64,000 nt of DNA from Scedosporium boydii (lineage: Eukaryota > Ascomycota > Sordariomycetes > Microascales > Microascaceae): contig NJFT01000067.1 of assembly GCA_002221725.1 (NCBI GenBank), positions 62,001 to 126,000 on the forward strand, written 5' to 3'. Under the pieces are notes generated by a model. It made no database searches, was not told the DNA's origin, and was given only the letters and a program-made list of their open reading frames with translations. The position numbers and the translations under genes are program-made. Positions 46,560 through 57,931 of this stretch are shown in pieces; position 1 is the stretch's first letter; each line of letters opens with the position of its first letter.

Positions 46560-47436
46560 ATGGAGCAACAAATTCCCCTCACGCACGAAGCCTCCGCCGG
46601 AGACACGAACAAGCAGACCACGACGGCCCTCCCGACGGAAGTCGTCCAATGTCTCGAGAACGCACGCTTTGTGAGCTTGTCCTGCCCATGAAACTTCTTC
46701 GTGCATTTTCGGACCAGCCGGCTAATCAAGAAACACCGCTGGCGTACAGCTTCATCTCGCAACATGTCACGATAACATCCCCCACGTGTCCCTAATGAAT
46801 TACACCTACCTCGCCGAATCTCCCTTCTCCTCCTCCCCTGTCATCATCATGACCACCAACCCCTCCTCCAAGAAGATCAACAACCTCGTCGCGAACCCCA
46901 ATGTCTCTCTCCTAGTGCACGACTGTAAGTTATCCTACTATACCCGGCCCATTCCACTTGTTCCTCCAACCCTCGGGAGAAAGCTGACAGTCTCACCCCC
47001 TAAAACAGGGGTCTCCCACCGCCCCCTAACCGGCCGCCGCCTCTCCAACGGCTCCCCCCAACCACCCCCTTCCAGCCTCGCCTCCCTCCTCCTCAATCTA
47101 AACTCCTCTGCCATGTCCTCCATCTCCGCCACCATCAACGGCTCCGCCCGACTCGTCGAGCAAGGCTCCGCCGAGGAGCGCTTCTACCGCGAGCAGCACC
47201 TGGAGAACAATACCTTTGAAGGCGGCGACGTCGGGATTCACCCGTTTTCGGCGGCGGCGGGTGATGTTGGTGATAGTGCTGCGGTTGTGGAGGATGGAGG
47301 GCCTAGGCTGGGGTCCGGGGATGACTTTAGGGTTGTGGTGGTTGATATTAAGGATGTGAGGATTAGCGATTGGAAGGGTGGTGTGAGGGATTGGGTTCTG
47401 GTCAAAGAGGAGGATCTAGTCAACGGGGTGCGGTAA
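46560..47436 (+). CDS. pyridoxamine 5'-phosphate oxidase-like flavoprotein
   Basis: Three exons: 46560-46670, 46750-46924, 47009-47436; introns 79 and 84 nt; 237 residues. Splicing exon 1 to exon 2 gives ARFLHLATCHDNIPHVSLMNYTYL, and then VIIMTTNPSSKKINNLVANPNVSLLVHDW, the start of a split-barrel FMN-binding domain of the small fungal PNPOx-like group (as yeast YLR456W/YPR172W). True PNPOx makes pyridoxal phosphate; this group has no settled reaction. The second half has a Ser/Pro-rich insert, SATINGSARLVEQGSAEERFYREQHLENN, and ends with VVVVDIKDVRISDWKGGVRDW. Intron 2 has no stop and a length divisible by three, so retention would insert 28 residues. Confidence 0.88.
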
Positions 47437-48075
47437 GCTCGGTCCTAGTTGGAGTTGTAGGAGTTGCAGAGGGAGTGATGGCCACCGCTGCTGGGCGGTA
47501 CACACCAGAGTATAGAAGAACATTCCGTTTATAAGGATACGGAGGAGATTTCTTTTTGTTTCCCCATTTTCCTAATATTCCCTTTCCCAGTGCTCACACA
47601 ACGATAATTCCAAGGCGGTTCGCCTGCCTGGGCACAATAATAGTTCGGTCACAGAAATCCTTCAATTTAGTTGCCGGTTTCCGGGATGCCGATGACATCC
47701 GCAATAACCGCCGCTATCTAATGCAATACTAATTCCCTTCCTCCTTCGGCAAGTGCCTTTTGTTTGGGTTTCCCAGTCCCAATCTATCAGTTCCGGTTTC
47801 AAATCTTTTTTTTCCCCCTTTCCATGGATTTCCTCCCGTTATATGACGGACCCTGCGATTTTGGAACGCCGAGTCTTCTATGCCAGAGAAAAAAAGGAAA
47901 GAAACAGACCTTACTCCGAGCGCCTCCATGCTCAATACCCATTCTATGAACCCTCCACCAACGCCTAGACATGAGAAAAAGAGGAGGGCGACACAAAACA
48001 ACAAACACAAAGGAGACACCGAACACTAATCAAACACGTACGGATGACACGCCCCGTACACACAGTCGCCTACTC
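47437..48075. other. intergenic between convergent genes
   Basis: Contains the 3' UTRs of the PNPOx-like gene (plus) and the PIN-like gene (minus). No gene seen. Confidence 0.5.
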
Positions 48076-50050
48076 TTAATTGAGCTGGCTCGTTCGCCCT
48101 CGTTGCGCCCACTCGACTACCTCGAGCGCGCACATGACCAAGACCATGGTTGACGGAAGGATCCTATAGAATCCGTTAGAAGCGTCTTTATCCCGGGGGA
48201 AACATGAATAAAATGGTATGACACTCACCAGATAACATAACTCTGGAACAAAATCTTGGCCATAACACCCTCATAAACCCCATTAAGTTGGCAAATTTGC
48301 GCCAGCTGCAACGCGCTCGGCGCGCCCGTGAGAAGGAAGCACACGATGACGAAAATCGGATCGTCAAGAATGCTGACGGGAATGTACTTGGCGACGAGGG
48401 CGAGAATGGGGGCCATGATGATCGTGGGCAGCAACATGCGGCTGACGAGCGAGGCGATGAGCAGCTTCGTGCCGATCTTCTCCTCGTCGTGGTCGTGATT
48501 TTCGTGTTGTTGAGTGTTCCGGGCCAGGTTTGCACCGAGGACGACGAGGATGAGGGGCACGGCGACGCTGCCGCTGGATGATACCGCACGAGTGACGCTG
48601 TTATAGACGAAGGAGTCTTCTTCAAAGAAGATGTCGTGCAGCTTGGGAACGGAGGCGACGATGACGGCTATCATCATGGCCCAGAGGGGAGGGTTCATGA
48701 ATTTCTCAAGGAACACGTAGACCTTGGCGATCCCCGACCACAGGCTCTTCAACACACTCTGCAGTGGGCTGGGAAGACAGTTGAACACCTTTCGCAGGCG
48801 CTGGCTTATCGAAGACTTGACAGCGGCTACCTTCTTTTGCAGCCTCGACTTGACGGTCTTAATCAAAGTCCTCGAGCCCCTCGCTCGGCCAGAACTGATC
48901 TGCGGGAAAAAGACGATCTCTCGCACCGAACCGCGATGGCTGTGGCGGTTGGGGAGGAGGGGTCGGTCGGAGTTCTTGGCATCCGGATCCAGGCTATCCT
49001 CATCCCCAGAATCCTCCGGCGAAGCTTGCGATCCGCTGGCGACAGGGGTCGGTCCCGCAGGCCAGTAATGGCAGAAATCCTCGGTGCTTTCGGTGCGATC
49101 CAAGGGCTCGCTCGTTTCGCTGTCGGAATCATCGCTTGCGGTGCTATGGGTCAGAGTAGGGGGCTGGGAGGCATCCGCGTAGGCGCCACTCTCTAGATCA
49201 TCGTCGTTACGATATTCGAGACCTTCGCCAAACACCGGGTCTTCTGTTTCCTCCACCTTGGGCTTCGGTGCAAGTAGTACGTGGTAGCCCCAACTCCACC
49301 GAACGAGTTGGCCAAGCTGCTGGAAAAGAAGGAGGTAGAGAATGCCTCGTGCGGCGACATCATCGTCATTGTCACCGGGCATTCTGTCCCAGTGCAGTCC
49401 GTCGAGAGTCTGAGAAAAGGCGATGACGAGTGAAATGGGTAGGGAATTTGAGTTGCCGAAGACGCCCATGGCAGTGACGAAATTGGCGGCGCGCTTGTGG
49501 AAACGGAATACTCGAGAGACGAGGACGGAGACGAGCCACGATACGGCGGTTTGGATGACGAAGATGAGAGGAATGATGGCGAGGCCTGCGAGGGCGTCGA
49601 TGCTTAGCTGGGAGGCAAGCTTCGTGAAAACTGTCACCGCCCAATGTTAGTAGGTTAGAGTCTACATGGTGTTCTGAGGACATAAAAGCCGGATTGGAGG
49701 GTGGCGATGGGCATTAGCATCAAGACGACTCATCGACAAGACTTACTCAGACAGGGGGTGAATAGCATAATATTCAAGTTCGCCAGAAACTTTTGCTTGT
49801 CGGCATCGAAGTGTCCTAACCTCGCGATAACGTATCCAGGAAGGCTGATACAGACCACCTCGAGGATGGCGGAGAATACCAGGAGCATGAGCCGACCGAT
49901 CGGAGGGTGGGACTCGTGGTTCTGGGGAGAAAGGACATCTTGATGAAAACCGATCTCAGTAGGATTCGCGTTCGAGTAGGTATTGGTATTCAGATAGGAG
50001 TCCAGGAACGACACCATGGCCGTTCCCGAGCCGTCGAAGTTGGAACCCAT
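48076..50050 (-). CDS. auxin-efflux-carrier-family (PIN-like) membrane transporter
   Basis: Three exons: 50050-49747, 49630-48229, 48163-48076; introns 116 and 65 nt; 597 residues. Splicing joins LNIMLFTPCL to IFTKLASQL and, at the end, QSYVIW to ILPSTMVLVMCALEVVEW. Hydrophobic helices form two bundles (about 50-235 and 375-590) separated by a long acidic, Ser-rich loop (SDDSDSETSEPLDRTESTED). The motif GVFGNSNSLPISLV in the first bundle and PPLWAMMIAVIVASVP and LTGAPSALQLAQIC in the second are typical of the Mem_trans/auxin efflux family. Fungal members are of largely unknown substrate and probably sit in the ER or plasma membrane. The short third exon (29 codons) finishes the last helix. 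Confidence 0.92.
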
Positions 50051-50857
50051 CGAGTGTCAATCTGTCGAAGAAGAATGACGAGGATGGATCGGATCCAGTG
50101 CAGAAGAGAAAAAGAATGGTGGAGCTGTTTCCATCGTCATTGATATTTATCAGGAGAGAAAGTGCTGATGATACACCCTTATTGCCCTTGCTCTTTGTTT
50201 GTTTGTTGCAGGGGGCGGTACTGGAGTACGTACTGCCATGGACGTGCGCACAGTAGGCTGGGAGAGGCGATATTCTGCACTCTGCTCCAGTAATAGAGCC
50301 TCTGATGTTGGGTCAATGGTGTTACTTGGTGTTACTGGTAAGGCAGTGGAGCTATGGTTCGAGATACTTTGAAGCTCATGTCGCCATTTGAGCCCATTTG
50401 GCTGCTGCTTCAACTGTTGCCTGATAAGCTTTACGTCATGTCACTAGTTGATGTTGTTGGTACTTCTTTGTTTCCCGTTTCAGGGTACCCAAGTACCATT
50501 GAGGTACATCTCAGTCGACGTCGTGCTCACATTCCGGTGTCTGATTGGGCTGAACCAAGACGTTTCGGGGCTGAGCTGTCGTCGAAGCTGGGGACGCTAA
50601 GAGCGTCGGGCGTTGCCTCAAGAGCCAAGGCCTCCCATCGTTGAATTCATTTTTGGCCAGTCAGCGTCCATCGCTTGATATTGTGTGTACCTTGATGTTC
50701 GGTGAGCTGCGTGCTGCGTCACCCTCGTCTTTCGTATCTGCATTCAATTCAGGGCCCAACCCTTCGTTTTTTGTGATACGCTTGACTTGAGACATTGTCT
50801 GATGGCATTTCTCGCACGACTTCTTGCCGGTTTCGATCCCACCGATGGCGATACATG

Positions 50858-50866
50858 TACTTCGTA
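50858..50866 (+). repeat. TACTTCGTA motif copy 6
   Basis: Exact copy in the context ATG-TACTTCGTA-GCG, about 810 nt upstream of the PIN-like start. Confidence 0.8.
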
Positions 50867-51786
50867 GCGATGTTACACATAGCACGGGATGGGAAAGTAG
50901 GGATGATAATTTCGTATGATAAGAAGCACCCGATAAGAAGGTGCTCGTTGCATCTTTGGATGTGAACACCTCACTGCTGGCTTGCGCTTAAAGACGTCAA
51001 TACCGGCGCCACTATGGTGGGTCGCTCACCGAAGGTTAAATTGATAAAGGCGCATCTCACTTGATTTCATGCCACAGGAATGGATACCTCCCGAAGGTTC
51101 GCCGCTTCTGAATGCGCAATCTCTCTTGCGCCTCCCTGTGTTCCGTCCCCAACTCCCAACTGTAAGGAAGATTGGCGAAATCGATAAAGCTGCTGCGGCT
51201 CATGATTCTCTCTTGATATAACTCTTTTTATCGTTTACTTTGCCTAGTGAGATAACACTGCCCTTCCTGTGAGAAGGTATTTTTCAAGTACCACACTCTT
51301 GTGTCTATCCCTTCATATGTCCCCCTCCCTCCCAAAAGGCTGAATCGGCCGAAACAGAGGCGTAAAGTTCAGCTAACACGTGCTGAGGCGACAAGTTGAG
51401 GTTCCCAGCTTCCAGTCAAATAAGGAAATCTGACACACGTGCAAGTAGGTTCTCCAGTCACGTACGTTTTGGCGATCGCGACTACTGGTTAGCGGAGCTG
51501 CTAGTTTCTTATCCTTTTGCCAGTGAGTGTTGGAGATGGAGGACTGAAGGTAATTCAGATCATCTTGAAATCACCCAATTTTGCTCGCAGTCTAGACCGG
51601 GGAATTCGAATCGAGATTGGGGGAAGCAAATACATATCCTCGTGCAGATCCGACGCGAGGGCGCTCTACCAAAATCCTAATATTTTGTATTTGATGAAAA
51701 TTGTATTGTACGAACTAAAACGTGAAGAAGATCGGACAAAAAGGAAGTTACGCCAAAAGGGCGGCAAGGAAAAAAATCGACAGCCG

Positions 51787-51793
51787 AAAAAAG
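51787..51793 (-). terminator. RNA polymerase III T-run terminator
   Basis: Directly after the 5S 3' end the transcript strand reads CTTTTTT, a run of six T, the usual Pol III stop. Confidence 0.8.
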
Positions 51794-51911
51794 ATATACA
51801 ACACCAGGGATTCGCTGGTCGTCACCGACCCAACTACTAGTCTGGCGCTTCGCAGCTTGTGTACAGGGGAGCGGACGGACCCTCAATATTCTGCGAGCTA
51901 TGGTCGTATAT
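51794..51911 (-). rRNA. 5S ribosomal RNA gene
   Basis: 118 nt. The 5' end ATATACGACCATAG and the 3' end GTGTTGTATAT pair to form helix I (ATATAC with GTATAT). Inside are the conserved GGGTCCGTCCGCT, the internal control region AGTAGTTGGGTCGGTGACG and ACCAGCGAATCCC, all in the order found in ascomycete 5S rRNA. It is a lone copy far from any rDNA, as is usual in moulds, where 5S genes are dispersed. The variable stems (GCTCGCAGAATATTGAG, TGTACACAAGCTGCGAAGC) should be checked for pairing to exclude a pseudogene. Confidence 0.92.
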
Positions 51912-54900
51912 AGCGTGTCTTGCTTCCAGTCCCTCTATAAAGGCAGGTCATGTTGAATCGTAACCTCAAGAATGAGGAAGAGACGTCCAGTCCTTCGGCA
52001 ACCAACGATTCTTTTCAGTCTGATACGAAGTAGTGTGCGATGGAATTTACATATATTATACTGCAACATCAGAGAGCAGCCAGCGCCATGATTCCTCGTT
52101 GTAATATTTTAAGTCACGGGCGTGGAAAAGGCAGGTTACCGCTTGGAAATCCCGACTGCTTCGAGTGGAAACTCGAATTCGACTGGCTTGCTTCCGTCAA
52201 CTATCCTAGCAACCAAGGTCACAAGTAGCATTCCGTCTCAGTAGAGGCCTGAAATTTTTCTTTGCATTCCTGCAACACATGCTCCGTATGCAGCCAGGGT
52301 CCACCTCATTCGACGAGAGGAAGATGGAATGATCGCCGGAAAACGCAGTCGGCAGACAATTGATGATGAGCTCCTGCATGATAGCCAGGGGCTGACTTCG
52401 TCTGCACGTTCAATGCTCCGTTGCCCCTCATCTTCTTCATTCGGGGGAAGAGCCATTCTCGTCGTTCGCCTTGATTGAGCGAATACCCTCATTTATCGCA
52501 GCTTCATCATAGCAACCGTATGCGTTTTGACGTCGCCTCCCTCGTGGAGGATCCGTCCTCGCTCGAACGGAAAATCTGCGGGAAGCGTAGAGCAGTCGGA
52601 TCAGACTGGTGAAAAGGAGGAGGACCACCAAAGCCCGCAGATTTTGCTCCGGACTGCAACCGTTACACTCGCAGCACCACATCATGTCAGTCCATCCGGG
52701 GTCGTGCGACCAGTAAGCAACAAGTAGATTACAACTCTATTCAGACATGTAAGACATGGGATATGCCAGGGTCCAATGCTCCATCGAAAATCTGGTGGTA
52801 TGGAGGTGGAAAATCCTACAGCCAAGGTAAAAACGTACGAAGCATTGATCCCGCAACCCAACGCCGTGAACGGTGAGGCAAGATAAATGATCTGACGGCC
52901 GTTGAGCTTACTACACTCGGTTCGGGTTGCATTTTATTTGTAGGTAGCCGTTCGGCAAAGAGCCTTGAAACAGTGCCACTCTCGATGTCCTTGAATCTAA
53001 GCGAAGATCGTAATTGATCGATGAGAGAATGCTCGTAGATGATAGGTGCGGACAATGGTGCCTGTTTGAAAAGGAAACGGTCAGGTCGGTGATCCGGTGG
53101 TCACAAAAATGCAAGCTCGGTTTTCGGCGATGGGGACGGGTGGCGCACCAAAATAGAGCCTCCGAAGGCTTATTTAGAGAACCTCCACCACCAGATGGTC
53201 CTAGCATTCTTGTCACATTCACATTGATCCTACTCCCCGGGCAGTGCGGTGGTGATACTAATGCGGAGTATCAAGTCATTGGAGTCAGACCTCGGATCGA
53301 GACCTTTCTGATCGGTCCATTGTCCTCATTGTCCCGTTGCCTGGTGATCTGATCCTGAAATTGGATTAACCTAGAATATCAATGCTTTTCCGAACAGAGA
53401 TGTTTGGCAGATCCCGATCCCGAGATCCCTTAATTCTACCCTTACCGGGATAATCAGGACAGAGGCGTAAGATCGATTGGAGCCCTCATCCGTTTACCTT
53501 TTTCAGTCTATTGCTCGGCTCCAGTTACCATAGTCCGCCATAATGAAACGAGCCGAAGTCAACATTAGATAGTGTTGACTGCCACCCATCCACTCATCCG
53601 GGGCGCTCAAGTTATGATAGATGCTGAAAAACTTGGAACATGACCAATATCAATTGGACTGAACGAGCTGATTATCATCCTTACCCTTGTTTTCTGTGTA
53701 CTTGTATGAAGTACCGCTCTGCCAAGTCCATCAGGCGGGAATGGACACTTTCCACCCAGGCGTAAATGATCAAGTGATAGTTGTCTTTGGCCAGAAACTT
53801 CTTCCCATCAGCCAGTTTTAATGTTCTCTCCAAACTCAAATTACCGTCTTTTTCAGACTGTACTCTTTGCGGACCATCGCTTAGCGCACATTGCGCGAGA
53901 CGACCAGTTTGTCGGAGCAAACCCACTCGCCTGGCTCAACTGAGCAGAGCCTTTCGTTGTGTCAAGCCACCTGGCTGCTTGTTGGAGACACCAAACTTCG
54001 AACCTGCATTCTTCATCAATCCACTCGCGACTGCGGAGCCGACGGCCCTCTAGTCTAGACCCAGGAGCCGGGCCTTTGCTGCAGGTGGCATTGATATTTT
54101 TGCTTTCGGCCTAACGGCCTTAAATTCAACGCCCTTGGCCAAGTGGCTCTTCTCTGGCGCTGCTCAGCCCCGTAATTCTCGTTGTTGGTACTTCCCTGCC
54201 CTGTTTGGGTTTGCGCTGTCGGTTTCGATTAGTGGCGACAAGTGCCCAAGTTTAAGTGCCCCCTGCACAGTCCTGGTTGAAGCCTTGTTGGGTCCTTCCT
54301 CCGTCGCCCCCACTACAATTGTGCACTTGTGTCCAGTGCGACTGCCCCGCTATTCAGACGGAAGGAACCCAGAAGAAAAAAAAAAAAGACCTCGAGAAGG
54401 AACGACCCAAAGCAAGATTGAGTCAAAAAGGGAGAAAAAAAAGGCATGTCCGCAAAAGTCTCGCGCAGAAAAGTCAATTTTCCAATCTCAAATTTCCCAG
54501 CGAAGAAAACCTATTCTCTTTGTCGCCATTCCTCTCCGTCCATACATCTTTGCCCCTCCCCCGACCTAACCTATACCCAGTTTTACCCAACCTTAAGCCT
54601 CAGCGCCAGTAGGAGCCTGCGGAATTACTGCTCTCCTCTGCACGACGACCACCGCGCCGGACCTTTCTCTCTCTCTCTGAGACCCCTGTATCACCAAGGG
54701 AGCAAAGCAGTATAAAGCGTAATTCCCTAGCTATTTTCTGCGTGCCATTTCACCGGCAACCCTCATCTGGCCTGGCCATTTTGCTAGCACGAGTCTCTTT
54801 CCTCCTTGCGTCCCACTTCAGACCGTCTCTGCCCATCAGACGAACCCCTCGCGGCCAGTCCCGCACATTGTGGTCGCTGTCGACCACCTTGACCTTACAA

Positions 54901-55015
54901 ATCTATACAACCTCCGATTCCGCTCGTCATCCATCCGATCCCCCGAAAAAACGCCTGATTCCCCGACAGAGCAGTCGTCGTCGACCGTTGTGTACACTAC
55001 ACTTATTCTGCCACG
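51912..55015. other. intergenic, 3.1 kb upstream of the MAPKK gene
   Basis: No gene recognised. An 82-codon ATG frame at 52437-52685 (minus) has a hydrophobic LVVLLLFTSLIRLLYA segment but no other support. From about 54200 on, the sequence becomes C/T-rich with CTCTCTCTCTCT at 54666-54678: a typical promoter and long leader for the gene starting at 55016. Confidence 0.5.
52024..52032 (-). repeat. TACTTCGTA motif copy 7
   Basis: TACGAAGTA on the plus strand, 113 nt upstream of the 5S rRNA 5' end, in the context GA-TACGAAGTA-GTG. Confidence 0.8.
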
Positions 55016-57033
55016 ATGGACCCCATACCTTCGACGCCCGACGAGGCGTCCAATCCAGTCGAAAACAATCCCTACTTTCCCGCAACTGTCCCGTCCCTCA
55101 AAACCGGCACACCTCTCGAGAATACCGGAGTCGACCAGTCCAGCGGCGATAGCTCTAAAAGGCCGCCGTCGCTTCGCTCCGTCTCCGACCCTCGAAACAT
55201 GCACCCCAGCTCGACGCCCCTGGGTACCCTCTCCAGCGCGAGGCGGCCCCCTGCCTCTTCCGTGCTGGACGGTGCTCTAGCCGGAAGCGATGCCATGCTC
55301 AGAGCCCGTTCTCTCGCCGAGGCCCGCATGGGCAGACCACCACCCAACCAGCACTCTCCGCCCGTCGGGAATCGCGCGTCGCCCGTGGCCGGCGGACCGT
55401 TCGCTGGCGGGGTTGCCGGTAACTTGCGCCTCCCTCCAGGAGCCATGAGGCCGGGACTACCAGGAGGTTCCGTGCCGGGGCCGATCATGTCGAATAAGCC
55501 CCAGGGTCTTAGCGCGAGGAGGGGGATGAAGCTTCAAATGACTCCGGATTCACCCTCCACAACTCCGAAATTGTCGGACATGAACCTCCGCGGGGGCCAG
55601 AACCAGTCTAATGGCGTGCGCCAAGGCTCCAAGCTGGATGACTTCAAGAAGTACATCGACGCCGAAAAGGGTTGGATAACATTTGAGGGAGCTGCTACCA
55701 TCACGAATAAGGGTGTGAACTTCTCCAGCGGAAAGTCCTTCCACATGTCGCTGGATGAGGTCGAGCCGCTGGGCGAACTCGGTAAGGGCAACTACGGAAC
55801 TGTTTACAAGGTGCGCCACGCGAGACCCTCGCGGCCGCGTTTCGGTCAGGGACTGTCGGGCTTCCGCGGGCCCTCGCCTAATACGTCATCGAGCGACGTG
55901 TCCGAGTCGACGACCCCCCAAGCCAATGGTACACCCGGTACGTTACCAAACAACTGCACAGGTGTGATTATGGCCATGAAGGAGATCAGGCTGGAGCTGG
56001 ACGAGGCCAAATTCACGACCATTCTCAAGGAGCTCGTCATCTTGCACGAGTGCGTGTCGCCTTATATTATCGACTTTTACGGGGCTTTCTTTCAGGAGGG
56101 CGCCGTGTACATGTGTATCGAGTACATGGACGGAGGATCTATCGACAAGCTCTACACCGGAGGCATCCCCGAGGACGTATTACGGAGGATAACGTATTCG
56201 ACGATCATGGGCCTCAAGACGCTCAAGGACGATCACAACATCATCCACCGCGACGTCAAGCCCACCAACATCCTCATCAACCGGCGAGGGCAGGTCAAGA
56301 TTTGCGATTTCGGCGTCAGCGGCAACCTGGTGGCGTCCAAAGCGAAGACCAACATTGGTTGCCAGAGCTACATGGCGCCCGAGCGGATATCCATCGAAGG
56401 GATGAATTCAGTGGGGTCCGATGGGACGTACAGCGTGCAGAGCGATATCTGGAGTCTCGGGCTGACAGTGATTGAGTGTGCGCTTGGGAGGTATCCTTAT
56501 CCTCCTGAGGCCGCGAACACGATATTTAGTCAGCTTAGCGTAAGTAGTAGACGTCTATCCTATGAGCACCACCCCATTCCTGGTTTGCCTCCGTCTCAGT
56601 ACCCATACTAAACTCCCCTTAGGCCATCGTGGATGGAGATCCGCCAGACTTGCCGACCGAGGGATACTCGTCATCGGCTCAAGACTTTGTCCGCGGGTGT
56701 CTAAACAAGATACCCAAGGCGCGCCCGACCTACGCCATGCTCCTCAAGCACCCCTGGTTGAAATCGCTCACGGAGTACGACACGATCAAGGAAGAACCCG
56801 AGGAGAACGGAGAAGTCGAGGGCGGCGTGGATGCGATTGCCGAGAGCGTTGGGCGCATGCATTTCCGGACCACCACGGACGACGCCATTGTGGCGGAGTG
56901 GGTTAAGGCCGTGCTCGACCGGAGGAGCGCCGAGGGGGATGCTCCCAAGCCGTCGCTTCCGGCGTTACATGCGGCGCCGCTTAATACGGTTGGTCTGACG
57001 GGGGCGTCGGCGTCGAATTCACGCGCCCCTTGA
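55016..57033 (+). CDS. Pbs2/OS-5 type MAP kinase kinase of the HOG pathway
   Basis: Two exons, 55016-56539 and 56623-57033; the 83-nt intron joins FSQLS to AIVDGDPP; 644 residues. A disordered, Pro/Ser-rich N-terminus (1-240) holds docking regions. Kinase domain: GKGNYGTVYK from 256, Lys322 in MAMKEI, HRDVKPTN at 411-418, DFG at 431-433, SYMAPE at 451-456. Activation-loop SKAKTNIG offers Ser441 and Thr445, matching the phosphosites of yeast Pbs2, and GNLVASKAKTNIGCQSYMAPER is near-diagnostic of Pbs2/Wis1/OS-5. Between the glycine loop and the lysine there is a Ser/Pro-rich insert of about 50 residues (268-317). It should phosphorylate the Hog1-type MAPK in osmotic and fungicide stress signalling. 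Confidence 0.95.
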
Positions 57034-57931
57034 GGGAGTGGTGGTTGTCAGATTTGTTGTGTCTGGAGTAGATGCTGATTTTACAAGCCGATGAAGCTGG
57101 TCTCATGGGCGATGAGTTTGGTAGACCGGCATATACCTACGGTGTCGGATCAAAGCTGTGTTAATGGGGAACAGCCTAGTGTCGAAGAAGAAGTGTTTGG
57201 CAAGATACAGTGCATGGGTAGCATCCTTTCCTCTCTCTTTTCCGTCTTTTTGCTGAAAGCGTTCTGAGAGTTCTTGATGTTTGAAGAAGGGGGAGAAGAG
57301 AGAGATTCACCCCTCTTCATTGCGGGATACACTTTCTTTTACGGTCATGTTTGCATAGCGAGAAAAAGTATACGGGATTCGGCGACACACTCCACTTGAA
57401 TAACATCCTTCCTTTCTTTTCATCTCTGTTTTGTTTTGTCTTCCATTCTTGTTTTCCTTCTGCTTTTTCTTCGGATGGAAGCTGGGTGTCAGTTCGGGGC
57501 GAGGGAGGGCGGTTAAGATCTGCTTTCAAATGTGTTTCTCTTTCTTTCCTTGTTCTCGTTCTTTACATACTATCACACTGCATGCACATAACCACGCGCC
57601 GCGTATAGTTCAGGTGTTTGGGGGGGGGAATAAGTTGGAGGTAACCCATGATACACGGTATTGGGGGGGGTGGGAGGGGGTGGGGGGGGGATTTTGTTTC
57701 TGCTACTTTTTAATGGGCATATTTATTCTATTTAGAATTTCATTTCATTGATATAGTATTTGGTTTATTGCTTGGCCCATCTAGTGATTGCCTGCCCCTC
57801 TCATGCTAAGTCTACGTTCCTCTCTCTCTAGCCCTAGCGCGTTCGGCGCAAAAGCAGGCGATAAACAGCGGCGCGAGCCGCAAGATATCATGTTCCTGCT
57901 TATAAGAGTTGTCAAGAGTTATCCGGGACAG
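57034..57931. other. intergenic between convergent genes
   Basis: 3' flanks of the MAPKK (plus) and the glutamine synthetase-like gene (minus). Contains a very G-rich stretch but no gene. Confidence 0.5.
57620..57690 (+). repeat. G-run cluster, quadruplex-prone
   Basis: G9 at 57620-57628, then G8, G3, G5 and G9 at 57663-57690 separated by single T or A. Four adjacent runs with one-base loops fit a parallel G-quadruplex on the plus strand. It lies between two converging transcription units. Confidence 0.7.

Larger units (their letters stand above)
50051..51793. other. intergenic between PIN-like gene and 5S rRNA
   Basis: Promoter of the PIN-like gene at the left. Short frames only. Contains motif copy 6. 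Confidence 0.5.
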
